Positions 10,884 to 21,760 of a stretch of DNA of 64,000 bases are shown here, piece by piece. The translations under genes and the position numbers were made by a program. The stretch covers positions 34,810,697 to 34,874,696 of the forward strand of contig JAQNBH010000003.1 in the NCBI GenBank assembly GCA_028752905.1, given 5' to 3'. The stretch comes from Cladorhizidae sp. MBARI D1340-BT2. Taxonomy: Eukaryota; Porifera; Demospongiae; Poecilosclerida; Cladorhizidae. How positions within the stretch are numbered: the first letter of the stretch is position 1; each line of letters begins with the position of its first letter. The notes beneath the pieces are model-generated. The model had not been told where the DNA came from and searched no databases. It saw nothing but the letters and a program-made list of their open reading frames with translations.

Positions 10884-10909
10884 TGCGACTTATACTCCGG
10901 CAAATACGG
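10884..10909 (-). repeat. Right terminal inverted repeat, copy 2
   Basis: Starts TGCGACTTATACTCC and ends AAATACGG, followed by the TA duplication. It is preceded by a subterminal direct copy of GGTGCGACTTATA. Confidence 0.93.
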
Positions 10910-10930
10910 TAGGTCTGTACAGGAAGACAT

Positions 10931-12516
10931 GTGGTTGCCTCTGAGTTAGCTCATGGGACCAGTGAGAGAGTAGGTCTGTACGGGAGACATGTGGTTGCCT
11001 CTGAGTTAGCTCATGGCACCAGTGAGAGAGTAGGTATGTACGGGAGACATGTGGTTGCCTCTGAGTTAGCTCATGGCACCAGTGAGAGAGTAGGTCTGTA
11101 CGGGAGACATGTGGTTGCCGCTGAGTTATCTCATGGCACCAGTGAGAGAGTAGGTCTGTACGGGAGACATGTGGTTGCCTCTGAATTAGCTCATGGCACC
11201 AGTGAGAGAGTAGGTCTGTACGGGAGACATGTGGTTACCTCTGAGATAGCTCATGGCACCAGTGAGAGAGTAGGTCTGTACGGGAGACATGTGCTTGCCT
11301 CTGAGTTAGCTCATGGCACCAGTGAGAGAGTAGGTATGTACGGGAGACATGTGGTTGCCTCTGAGTTAGCTCATGGCACCAGTGAGAGAGTAGGTCTGTA
11401 CGGGAGACATGTGGTTGCCTCTGAGATAGCTCATGGCACCAGTGAGAGAGTAGGTTTGTACGAGAGATATGTGGTTGCCTCTGAGTTAGCTCATGGCACC
11501 AGTGAGAGAGTAGGTCTGTACGGGAAGACATGTGGTTGCCTCTGAGTTAGCTCATGGGACCAGTGAGAGAGAAGGTCTGTACGGGAGACATGTGGTTGCC
11601 TCTGAGATAGCTCATGGCACCAGTGAGAGAGTAGGTTTGTACGGGAGACATGTGGTTGCCTCTGAGTTAGCTCATGGCACCAGTGAGAGAGTAGGTATGT
11701 ACGGGAGACATGTGGTTGCCTCTTTGTTAGCTCATGGCAACAGTGAGAGAGAAGGTTTGTACGGGAGATATGTGTTTGCTTCTGAGATAGCTCATGGCGC
11801 CAGTGAGAGAGTACATGTACATGTAGGTCTGTACGGGAGACATGTGGTTGCCGCTGAGTTATCTCATGGCACCAGTGAGAGAGTAGGTCTGTACGGGAGA
11901 CATGTGGTTGCCTCTGAGTTAGCTCATGGCACCAGTGAGAGAGTAGGTTTGTACGGGAGATATGTGTTTGCTTCTGAGTTCGCTCATGGCACCAGTGAGA
12001 GAGTACATGTAAATGTAGGTCTGTATGGGAGACATGTGGTTGCCGCTGAGTTATCTCATGGCACCAGTGAGAGAGTAGGTCTGTACGGGAGACATGTGGT
12101 TGCCTCTGAGTTAGCTCATGGCACCAGTGAGAGAGTAGGTCTGTACGGGAGACATGTGGTTGCCTCTGAGATAGCTCATGGCACCAGTGAGAGAGTAGGT
12201 TTGTACGGGAGACATGTGGTTGCCATTGAGTTAGCTCATGGCACCAGTGAGATAGTAGGTCTGTACGGGAGACATGTGCTTGCCTCTGAGTTAGCTCATG
12301 GCACCAGTGAGAGAGTAGGTATGTACGGGAGACATGTGGTTGCCTCTGAGTTAGCTCATGGCACCAGTGAGAGAGTAGGTCTGTACGGGAGACATGTGGT
12401 TGCCTCTGAGATAGCTCATGGCACCAGTGAGAGAGTGGGTTTGTACGAGAGACATGTGGTTGCCTCTGAGTTAGCTCATGGCACCAGTGAGAGAGTAGGT
12501 CTGTACGGGAAGACAT
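10931..12516 (+). repeat. Array segment: HORs of 601 and 985 bp
   Basis: HORs start at 10931 and 11532. The first is the homologue of 6164-6704. The second has 16 monomers, two of them 72-mers (11811 and 12004), the second of the ACATGTAAATGTA form. Confidence 0.9.
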
Positions 12517-13494
12517 GTGGTTGCCTCTGAGTTAGCTCATGGGACCAGTGAGAGAGTAGGTCTGTACGGGAGACATGTGGTTGCCTCTGAGATAGCTCAT
12601 GGCACCAGTGAGAGAGTAGGTTTGTACGAGAGACATGTGGTTGCCTCTGAGTTAGCTCATGGCACCAGTGAGAGAGTAGGTATGTACGGGAGACATCTGG
12701 TTGCCTCTGAGTTAGCTCATGGCACCAGTGAGAGAGTAGGTCTGTACAGGAGACATTTGGTTGCCTCTGAGTTAGCTCATGGTACCAGTGAGAGAGTAGG
12801 TCTGTACGGGAGACATGTGGTTGCCTCTGAGTTAGCTCATGGCACCAGTGAGAGAGTAGGTTTGTACGGGAGATATGTGTTTGCTTCTGAGTTAGCTCAT
12901 GGCACCAGTGAGAGAGTACATGTACATGTAGGTCTGTACGGGAGACATGTGGTTGCCGCTGAGTTATCTCTTGGCACCAGTGGAAGAGTAGGTCTGTACG
13001 AGAGACATGTGGTTGCCTCTGAGTTAACTCATAGCACCAGTTAGAGAGTAGGTCTGTACGGGAGACATGTGGTTGCCTCTGAGATAGCTCATGGCACCAG
13101 TGAGAGAGTAGGTTTGTACGGGAGAAATGTGGTTGCCATTGAGTTAGCTCATGGCACCAGTGAGAGAGTAGGTATGTATGGGAGACATGTGGTTGCCTCT
13201 GAGTTAGCTCATGGCTCCAGTGAGAGAGTAGGTCTGTATGGGAGACATGTGCTTGCCTCTGAGTTAGCTCATGGCACCAGTGAGAGAGTAGGTATGTACG
13301 GGAGACATTTGGTTGCCTCTGAGTTAGCTCATGGCACCAGTGAGAGAGTAGGTCTGTACGGGAGACATGTGGTTGCCTCTGAGATAGCTCATGGCACCAG
13401 TGAGAGAGTAGGTTTGTACGGGAGACATGTGGTTGCCTCTGAGTTAGCTCATGGCACCAGTCAGAGAGTACGGTAGGTCTGTACAGGAAGACAT
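12517..13494 (+). repeat. HOR with the apparent transposon excision scar
   Basis: 978 bp, which is the canonical 973 bp plus 5 bp. It has the same variants as the HORs at 4748 and 9516 (ACATTTGG, GTGGAAGAG, CATAGCACCAGTTAGAG, GAGAAATGTGG, GGCTCC) and the same closing TACAGGAAGACAT. The extra 5 bp is the scar. Confidence 0.92.
13469..13475 (+). other. TACGGTA scar of transposon loss
   Basis: At the exact position where copies 1 and 2 sit, this HOR reads GAGAG-TA-CGG-TA-GGTCTG. CGG equals the last three bases of the right end of the element, and the TA is duplicated. This is the footprint expected of mariner-type excision, which leaves the target duplication and a few terminal bases. A deletion between TAC at the left end and TAC in the right inverted repeat would give the same product, so a DNA-repair deletion without transposase is also possible. 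Confidence 0.8.
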
Positions 13495-16400
13495 GTGGTT
13501 GCCTCTGAGTTAGCTCATGGGACCAGTGAGAGAGTAGGTCTGTACGGGAGACATGTGGTTGCCTCTGAGTTAGCTCATGGCATCAGTGAGAGAGTAGGTA
13601 TGTACGGGAGACATGTGGTTGCCTCTGAGTTAGCTCATGGCACCAGTGAGAGAGTAGGTTTGTATGGGAGACATGTGATTGCCTCTGAGTTAGCTCATGG
13701 CACCAGTGAGAGAGTAGGTCTGTACGGGAGACATGTGATTGCCGCTGAGTTATCTCATGGCACCAGTGAGAGAGTAGGTCTGTACGGGAGACATGTGGTT
13801 GCCTCTGAGTTAGCTCATGGCACCAGTGAGAGAGTAGGTCTGTACGGGAGACATGTGGTTGCCTCTGAGATAGCTCATGGCACCAGTGAGAGAGTAGGTC
13901 TGTACGGGAGACATGTGCTTGCTTCTGAGTTAGCTCATGGCACCAGTGAGAGAGTAGGTATGTACGGGAGACATGTGGTTGCCTCTGAGTTAGCTCATGG
14001 CACCAGTGAGAGAGTAGGTCTGTACGGGAGACATGTGGTTGCCTCTGAGATAGCTCATGGCACCAGTGAGAGAGTAGGTTTGTACGAGAGATATGTGATT
14101 GCCTCTGAGTTAGCTCATGGCACCAGTGAGAGAGTAGGTCTGTACGGGAAGACATGTGGTTGCCTCTGAGTTAGCTCATGGGACCAGTGAGAGAGAAGGT
14201 CTGTACGGGAGACATGTGGTTGCCTCTGAGATAGCTCATGGCACCAGTGAGAGAGTAGGTTTGTACGGGAGACATGTGGTTGCCTCTGAGTTAGCTCATG
14301 GCACCAGTGAGAGAGTAGGTATGTACGGGAGACATGTGGTTGCCTCTGAGTTAGCTCATGGCACCAGTGAGAGAGTAGGTTTGTACGGGAGATATGTGTT
14401 TGCTTCTGAGATAGATCATGGCACCAGTGAGAGAATACATGTACATGTAGGTCTGTACGGGAGACATGTGGTTGCCGCTGAGTTATCTCATGGCACCAGT
14501 GAGAGAGTAGGTCTGTACGGGAGACATGTGGTTGCCTCTGAGTTAGCTCATGGCACCAGTGAGAGAATAGGTCTGTACGGGAGATATGTGGTTGCCTCTG
14601 AGATAGCTCATGGCACCAGTGAGAGAGTAGGTTTGTACGGGAGACATGTGGTTGCCATTGAGTTAGCTCATGGCACCAGTGAGAGAGTAGGTATGTATGG
14701 GAGACATGTGGTTGCCTCTGAGTTAGCTCATGGCACCAGTGAGAGAGTAGGTCTGTACGGGAGACATGTGCTTGCTTCTGAGTTAGCTCATGGCACCAGT
14801 GAGAGAGTAGGTATGTACGGGAGACATGTGGTTGCCTCTGAGTTAGCTCATGGCACCAGTGAGAGAGTAGGTCTGTACGGGAGACATGTGGTTGCCTCTG
14901 AGTTAGCTCATGGCACCAGTGAGAGAGTAGGTCTGTACGGGAGACATGTGGTTGCCTCTGAGATAGCTCATGGCACCAGTGAGAGAGTAGGTTTGTACGG
15001 GAGACATGTGGTTGCCTCTGAGTTAGCTCATGGCACCAGTGAGAGAGTAGGTCTGTACGGGAAGACATGTGGTTGCCTCTGAGTTAGCTCATGGGACCAG
15101 TGAGAGAATAGGTCTGTACGGGAGACATGTGGTTGCCTCTGAGATAGGTCATGGCACCAGTGAGAGAGTAGGTTTGTACGGGTGACATGTGGTTGCCATT
15201 GAGTTGGCTCATGGCACCAGTGAGAGAGTAGGTATGTATGGGAGACATGTGGTTGCCTCTGAGTTAGTTCATGGCACCAGTGAGAGAGTAGGTCTGTACG
15301 GGAGACATGTGCTTGCCTCTGAGTTAGCTCATGGCACCAGTGAGAGAGTAGGTCTGTATGGGAAGACATGTGGTTGCCTCTGAGTTAGCTCATGGCACCA
15401 GTGAGAGAGTAGGTCTGTACGGGAGACATGTGGTTGCCTCTGAGATAGCTCATGGCACCAGTGAGAGAGTAGGTTTGTACAAAAGACATGTGGTTGCCTC
15501 TGAGTTAGCTCATGGCACCAGTGAGAGAGTAGGTCTGTACGGGAAGAAATGTGGTTGCCTCTGAATTAGCTCATGGGACCAGTGAGAGAGTAGGTCTGTA
15601 CGGGAGACATGTGGTTGCCTCTGAGATAGCTCATGGCAGCAGTGAGAGAGTAAGTTTGTACGGGAGACATGTGATTGCCTCTGAGTTAGCTCATGGCACC
15701 AGTGAGAGAGTAGGTCTGTACGGAAGACATGTGGTTGCCTCTGAGTTAGCTCATGGCACCAGTGAGAGAGTAGGTCTGTGCGGAAGACATGTGGTTGCCT
15801 CTGAGTTAGCTCATGGCACCAGTGAGAGAGTAGGTCTGTACGGGAGACATGTGGTTGCCTCTAAGTTAGCTCATGGCACCAGTGAGAGAGTAGGTTTGTA
15901 CGGGAGATATGTGTTTGCTTCTGAGTTAGCTCATGGCACCAGTGAGAGGGTACATGTACATGTAGGTCTGTATGGGAGACATGTGGTTGCCGCTGAGTTA
16001 TCTCATGGCACCAGTGAGAGAGTAGGTCTGTACGGGAGACATGTGGTTGCCTCTATGTTAGCTCATGGCACCAGTGAGAGAGTAGGTTTGTACGGGAGAT
16101 ATGTGTTTGCTTCTGAGTTAGCTCATGGCACCAGTGAGAGAGTACATGTACATGTAGGTCTGTACGGGAGACATGTGGTTGCCGCTGAGTTATCTCATGG
16201 CACCAGTAAGAGAGTAGGTCTGTACGGGAGACATGTTGTTGCCTCTGAGTTAGCTCATGGCACCAGTGAGAGAGTAGGTCTGTACGGGAGACATGTGATT
16301 GCCTCTGAGATAGCTCATGGCACCAGTGAGAGAGTAGGTTTGTACGGGAGACATGTAGTTGCCATTGAGTTAGCTCATGGCACCAGTAAGAGAGTAGGTA

Positions 16401-16654
16401 TGTATGGGAGACATGTGGTTGCCTCTGAGTTAGCTCATGGCACCAGTGAGAGAGTAGGTCTGTACGGGAGACATGTGCTTGCCTCTGAGTTAGCTCATGG
16501 CACCAGTGAGAGAGTAGTCTCTACGGGAGACATGTGGTTGCCTCTGAGATAGCTCATGGCACCAGTGAGAGAGTAGGTTTGTACGGGAGACATGTGGTTG
16601 CCTCTGAGTTAGCTCATGGCACCAGTGAAGGAGTAGGTCTGTACGGGAAGACAT
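13495..16654 (+). repeat. Array segment: HORs of 661, 913, 301, 181 and 1104 bp
   Basis: HORs start at 13495, 14156, 15069, 15370 and 15551. The 181 bp unit is three monomers. The run 913-301-181-1104 from 14156 recurs in the same order and lengths at 24077. The 1104 bp unit has 18 monomers, two 72-mers and a 1 bp loss near 16516 (GAGTAGTCTC). Confidence 0.92.
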
Positions 16655-18900
16655 GTGGTTGCCTCTGAGTTAGCTCATGGGACCAGTGAGAGAGTAGGTC
16701 TGTACGGGAGACATGTGGTTGCCTCTGAGATAGCTCATGGTACCAGTGAGAGAGTAGGTTTGTACGGGAGACATGTGGTTGCCATTGAGTTAGCTCATGG
16801 CACCAGTGAGACAGTATGTTTGTATGGGAGACATGTGGTTGCCTCTGAGTTAGCTCATGGCACCAGTGAGAGAGTAGGTCTGTACGGGAGACATGTGCTT
16901 ACCTCTGAGTTAGCTCATGGAACCAGTGAGAGAGTAGGTATGTACGGGAGACATGTGGTTGCCTCTGAGTTAGCTCATGGCACCAGTGAGAGAGTAGGTC
17001 TGTACGGGAGACATGTGGTTGCCTCTGAGATAGCTCATGGCACCAGTGAGAGAGTAGGTTTGTACTAGAGACATGTGGTTGCCTCTGAGTTAGCTCATGG
17101 CACCAGTGAGAGAGTAGGTCTGTACGGGAGACATGTAGTTGCCTCTGAGATAGCTCATGGCACCGGTGAGAGAGTAGGTTTGTACGGGAGACATGTGGTT
17201 GCCTCTGAGTTAGCTCATGGCACCAGTGAGAGAGTAGGTATGTACGGGAGACATGTGGTTGCCTCTGAATTAGCTCATGGCACCAGTGAGAGAGTAGGTC
17301 TGTACGGGAGTCATGTGGTTGCCTCTGAGTTAGCTCATGGCACCAGTGAGAGAGTAGGTCTGTACGGGAGACATGTGGTTGCCTCTAAGTTAGCTCATGG
17401 CACCAGTGAGAGAGTAGGTTTGTATGGGAGATATGTATTTGCTTCTGAGTTAGCTCATGGCACCAGTGAGAGAGTACATGTACATGTAGGTCTGTACGGG
17501 AGACATGTGGTTGCCGCTGAGTTATCTCATGGCACCAGTGAGAGAGTAGGTGTGTACGGGAGACATGTTGTTGCCTCTGAGTTAGCTCATGGCACCAGTG
17601 AGAGAGTAGGTCTGTACGGGAGACATGTGGTTGCCTCTGAGGTAGCTCATGGCACCAGTGAAAGAGTAGGTTTGTACGGGAGACATGTGGTTGCCATTGA
17701 GTTAGCTCATGGCACCAGTGAGAGAGTAGGTATGTATGGGAGACATGTGGTTGCCTCTAAGTTAGCTCATGGCACCAGTGAGAGAGTAGGTCTGTATGGG
17801 AGACATGTGCTTGCTTCTGAGTTAGCTCATGGCACCAGTGAGAGAGTAGGTATGTACGGGAGACATGTGGTTGCCTCTGAGTTAGCTCATGGCACCAGTG
17901 AGAGAGTAGGTCTGTACGGCAGACATGTGGTTGCCTCTGAGTTAGCTCATGGCACCAGTGAGAGAGTAGGTCTGTACGGGAGACATGTGGTTGCCTCTGA
18001 GATAGCTCATGGCACCAGTGAGAGAGTAGGTTTGTACGGGAGACATGTGGTTGCCTCTGAGTTAGCTCATGGCACCAGTGAGAGAGTAGGTCTGTATGGG
18101 AAGACATGTGGTTGCCTCTGAGTTAGCTCATGGGACCAGTGAGAGAGTAGGTCTGTACGGGAGACATGTGGTTGCCTCTGAGATAGCTCATGGCACCAGT
18201 GAGAGAGTAGGTTTGTACGGGAGACATGTGGTTGCCATTGAGTTAGCTCATGGCACCAGTGAGAGAGTAGGTATGTATGGGAGACATGTGGTTGCCACTG
18301 AGTTAGCTCATGGCATCAGTGAGAGAGTAGGTCTGTACGGGAGACATGTGCTTGCCTCTGAGTTAGCTCATGGCACCAATGAGAGAGTAAGTTTGTACGG
18401 GAGATATGTGCTTGCTTCTGAGTTAGCTCATGGCACCAGTGAGAGAGTACATGTACATGTAGGTCTGTACGGGAGACATGTGGTTGCCGCTGAGTTATCT
18501 CATGGCACCAGTGAGAGAGTAGGTCTGTACGGGAGACATGTGGTTGCTTCTGAGTTAGCTCATGGCACCAGTGAGAGAGTAGGTCTGTACGGGAGACATG
18601 TGGTTGCCTCTGAGATAGCTCATGGCACCAGTGAGAGAGTAGGTTTGTACGGGAGACATGTGGTTGCCATTGAGTTAGCTCATGGCACCAGTGAGAGAGT
18701 AGGTATGTATGGGAGACATGTGGTTGCCTCTGAGTTAGCTCATGGCACCAGTGAGAGAGTAGGTCTGTACGGGAGACATGTGGTTGACTCTGAGATAGCT
18801 CATGGCACCAGTGAGAGAGTAGGTTTGTACGGGAAACATGTGGTTGCCTCTGAGTTAGCTCATGGCACCAGTGAGAGAGTAGGTCTGTACGGGAAGACAT
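16655..18900 (+). repeat. Array segment: HORs of 1453 and 793 bp
   Basis: HORs start at 16655 and 18108. The 1453 bp unit is two HORs run together. The expected 61-mer near 17070 is replaced by a 60 bp monomer reading TACTAGAGACAT. Diagnostic variants GAGACAGTATG (near 16808), CACCGGTGAG (17161) and GTGTGTACGGG (near 17550) recur at 19514-20967 and 26576-28089. Confidence 0.9.
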
Positions 18901-21760
18901 GTGGTTGCCTCTGAGTTAGCTCATGGGACCAGTGAGAGAGTAGGTCTCTATGTGAGACATGTGGTTGCCTCTGAGATAGCTCATGGCACCAGTGAGAGAG
19001 TAGGTTTGTACGGGAGACATGTGGTTGCCATTGAGTTAGCTCATGGCACCAGTGAGAGAGTAGGTCTGTACGGGAGACATGTGGTTGCCTCTGAGCTAGC
19101 TCATGGAACCAGTGAGAGAGTAGGTCTGTACGGAAGACATGTGGTTGCCTCTTAGTTAGCTCATGGCACCAGTGAGAGAGTAGGTTTGTACGGGAGATAT
19201 GTGTTTGCTTCTGAGTTAGCTCATGGCACCAGTGAGAGAGTACATGTACATGTAGGTCTGTATGGGAGACATGTGGTTGCCGCTGAGTTATCTCATGGCA
19301 CCAGTGAGAGAGTAGGTCTGTACGGGAGACATGTGGTTGCCTCTGAGTTAGCTTATGGCACCAGTGAGAGAGTAGGTCTGTACGGGAGACATGTGGTTGC
19401 CTTTGAGATAGCTCATGGCACCAGTGAGAGAGTAGGTTTGTACGGGAGACATGTGGTTGCCTCTGAGTTAGCTCATGGCACCAGTGAAGGAGTAGGTCTG
19501 TACGGGAAGACATGTGGTTGCCTCTGAGTTAGCTCATGGGACCAGTGAGAGAGTAGGTCTGTACGGGAGACATGTGGTTGCCTCTGAGATAGCTTATGGT
19601 ACCAGTGAGAGAGTAGGTTTGTACGGGAGACATGTGGTTGCCATTGAGTTAGCTCATGGCACCAGTGAGACAGTATGTTTGTATGGGAGACATGTGGTTG
19701 CCTCTGAGTTAGCTCATGGCACCAGTGAGAGAATAGGTCTGTATGGGAGACATGTGCTTGCCTCTGAGTTAGCTCATGGAACCAGTGAGAGAGTAGGTCT
19801 GTACGGGAGACATGTGGTTGCCTCTGAGATAGCTCATGGCACCAGTGAGAGAGTAGGTTTGTACTAGAGACATGTGGTTGCCTCTGATTTAGCTCATGGC
19901 ACCAGTGAGAGAGTAGGTCTGTACGGGAAGACATGTGGTTGCCTCTGAGTTAGCTCATGGGACCAGTGAGAGAGTAGGTCTGTACGGGAGACATGTGGTT
20001 GCCTCTGAGATAGCTCATGGCACCGGTGAGAGAGTAGGTTTGTACGGGAGACATGTGGTTGCCTCTGAGTTAGCTCATGGCACCAGTGAGAGAGTAGGTA
20101 TGTACGGGAGACATGTGGTTGCCTCTGAATTAGCTCATGGCACCAGTGAGAGAGTAGGTCTGTACGGGAGTCATGTGGTTGCCTCTGAGTTAGCTCATGG
20201 TACCAGTGAGAGAGTAGGTCTGTACGGGAGACATGTGGTTGCCTCTAAGTTAGCTCATGGCACCAGTGAGAGAGTAGGTTTGTACGGGAGATATGTGTTT
20301 GCTTCTGAGTTAGCTCATGGCACCAGTGAGAGAGTACATGTACATGTAGGTCTGTACGGGAGACATGTGGTTGCCGCTGAGTTATCTCATGGCACCAGTG
20401 AGAGAGTAGGTGTGTACGGGAGACATGTTGTTGCCTCTGAGTTAGCTCATGGCACCAGTGAGAGAGTAGGTCTGTACGGGAGACATGTGGTTGCTTCTGA
20501 GGTAGCTCATGGCACCAGTGAGAGAGTAGGTTTGTACGGGAGACATGTGGTTGCCATTGAGTTAGCTCATGGCACCAGTGACAGAGTAGGTATGTATGGG
20601 AGACATGTGGTTGCCTCTAAGTTAGCTCATGGCACCAGTGAGAGAGTAGGTCTGTATGGGAGACATGTGCTTGCTTCTGAATTAGCTCATGGCACCAGTG
20701 AGAGAGTAGGTATGTACGGGAGACATGTGGTTGCCTCTGAGTTAGCTCATGGCACCAGTGAGAGAGTAGGTCTGTACGGGAGACATGTGGTTGCCTCTGA
20801 GTTAGCTCATGGCACCAGTGAGAGAGTAGGTCTGTACGGGAGACATGTGGTTGCCTCTGAGATAGCTCATGGCACCAGTGAGAGAGTAGGTTTGTACGGG
20901 AGACATGTGGTTGCCTCTGAGTTAGCTCATGGCACCAGTGAGAGAGTAGGTCTGTACGGGAAGACATGTGGTTGCCTCTGAGTTAGCTCATGGGACCAGT
21001 GAGAGAGTAGGTCTGTACGGGAGACATGTGGTTGCCTCTGAGATAGCTCATGGCACCAGTGAGAGAGTAGGTTTGTACGGGAGACATGTGGTTGCCATTG
21101 AGTTAGCTCATGGCACCAGTGAGAGAGTAGGTATGTATGGGAGACATGTGGTTGCCTCTGAGTTAGCTCATGGCATCAGTGAGAGAGTAGGTCTGTACGG
21201 GAGACATGTGCTTGCCTCTGAGTTAGCTCATGGCACCAATGAGAGAGTAAGTTTGTACGGGAGATATGTGCTTGCTTCTGAGTTAGCTCATGGCACCAGT
21301 GAGAGAGTACATGTACATGTAGGTCTGTACGGGAGACATGTGGTTGCCGCTGAGTTATCTCATGGCACCAGTGAGAGAGTAGGTCTGTACGGGAGACATG
21401 TGGTTGCTTCTGAGTTAGCTCATGGCACCAGTGAGAGAGTAGGTCTGTACGGGAGACATGTGGTTGCCTCTGAGATAGCTCATGGCACCAGTGAGAGAGT
21501 AGGTTTGTACGGGAGACATGTGGTTGCCATTGAGTTAGCTCATGGCACCAGTGAGAGAGTAGGTATGTATGGGAGACATGTGGTTGCCTCTGAGTTAGCT
21601 CATGGCACCAGTGAGAGAGTAGGTCTGTACGGGAGACATGTGGTTGACTCTGAGATAGCTCATGGCACCAGTGAGAGAGTAGGTTTGTACGGGAAACATG
21701 TGGTTGCCTCTGAGTTAGCTCATGGCACCAGTGAGAGAGTAGGTCTGTACGGGAAGACAT
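18901..21760 (+). repeat. Array segment: HORs of 613, 421, 1033 and 793 bp
   Basis: HORs start at 18901, 19514, 19935 and 20968. From 19514 onward it copies 16655-18900 at an offset of about 2860 bp. One monomer was lost and the 61-mer is intact at the internal boundary. Confidence 0.92.

Larger units (their letters stand above)
10469..10909 (+). mobile_element. Pogo/Tigger-like (Tc1/mariner) non-autonomous DNA transposon, copy 2
   Basis: 441 bp, flanked by TA at 10467-10468 and 10910-10911, with perfect 26 bp terminal inverted repeats. It differs from copy 1 at four positions by my reading (near the left repeat, at GGGCGGGG versus GGGAGGGG, at AAGATC versus AAGCTC, and in the right repeat). 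Insertion point and flanking satellite variants match copy 1, including the downstream TACAGGAAGACAT. It therefore arose by duplication of the array with the element in place, not by a second insertion. Confidence 0.93.
9516..10930 (+). repeat. HOR carrying transposon copy 2
   Basis: Same subtype and same order of variants as the HOR at 4748. Without the transposon and TA duplication it is 972 bp. The 1 bp shortfall is a deletion near 9767 (GCCTCGAG for GCCTCTGAG). Confidence 0.92.

Noticed and set aside
10469..10909. Second independent transposon insertion.
   Set aside because: Insertion point, TA duplication, element length (441 bp), neighbouring HOR variants and the downstream HORs match copy 1, so it is a duplicate made with the array.
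11491..12516. A 341-residue open frame on the minus strand as a possible gene.
   Set aside because: It is the reverse complement of the same monomer read in its stop-free frame, with the same dependence on HOR boundaries.
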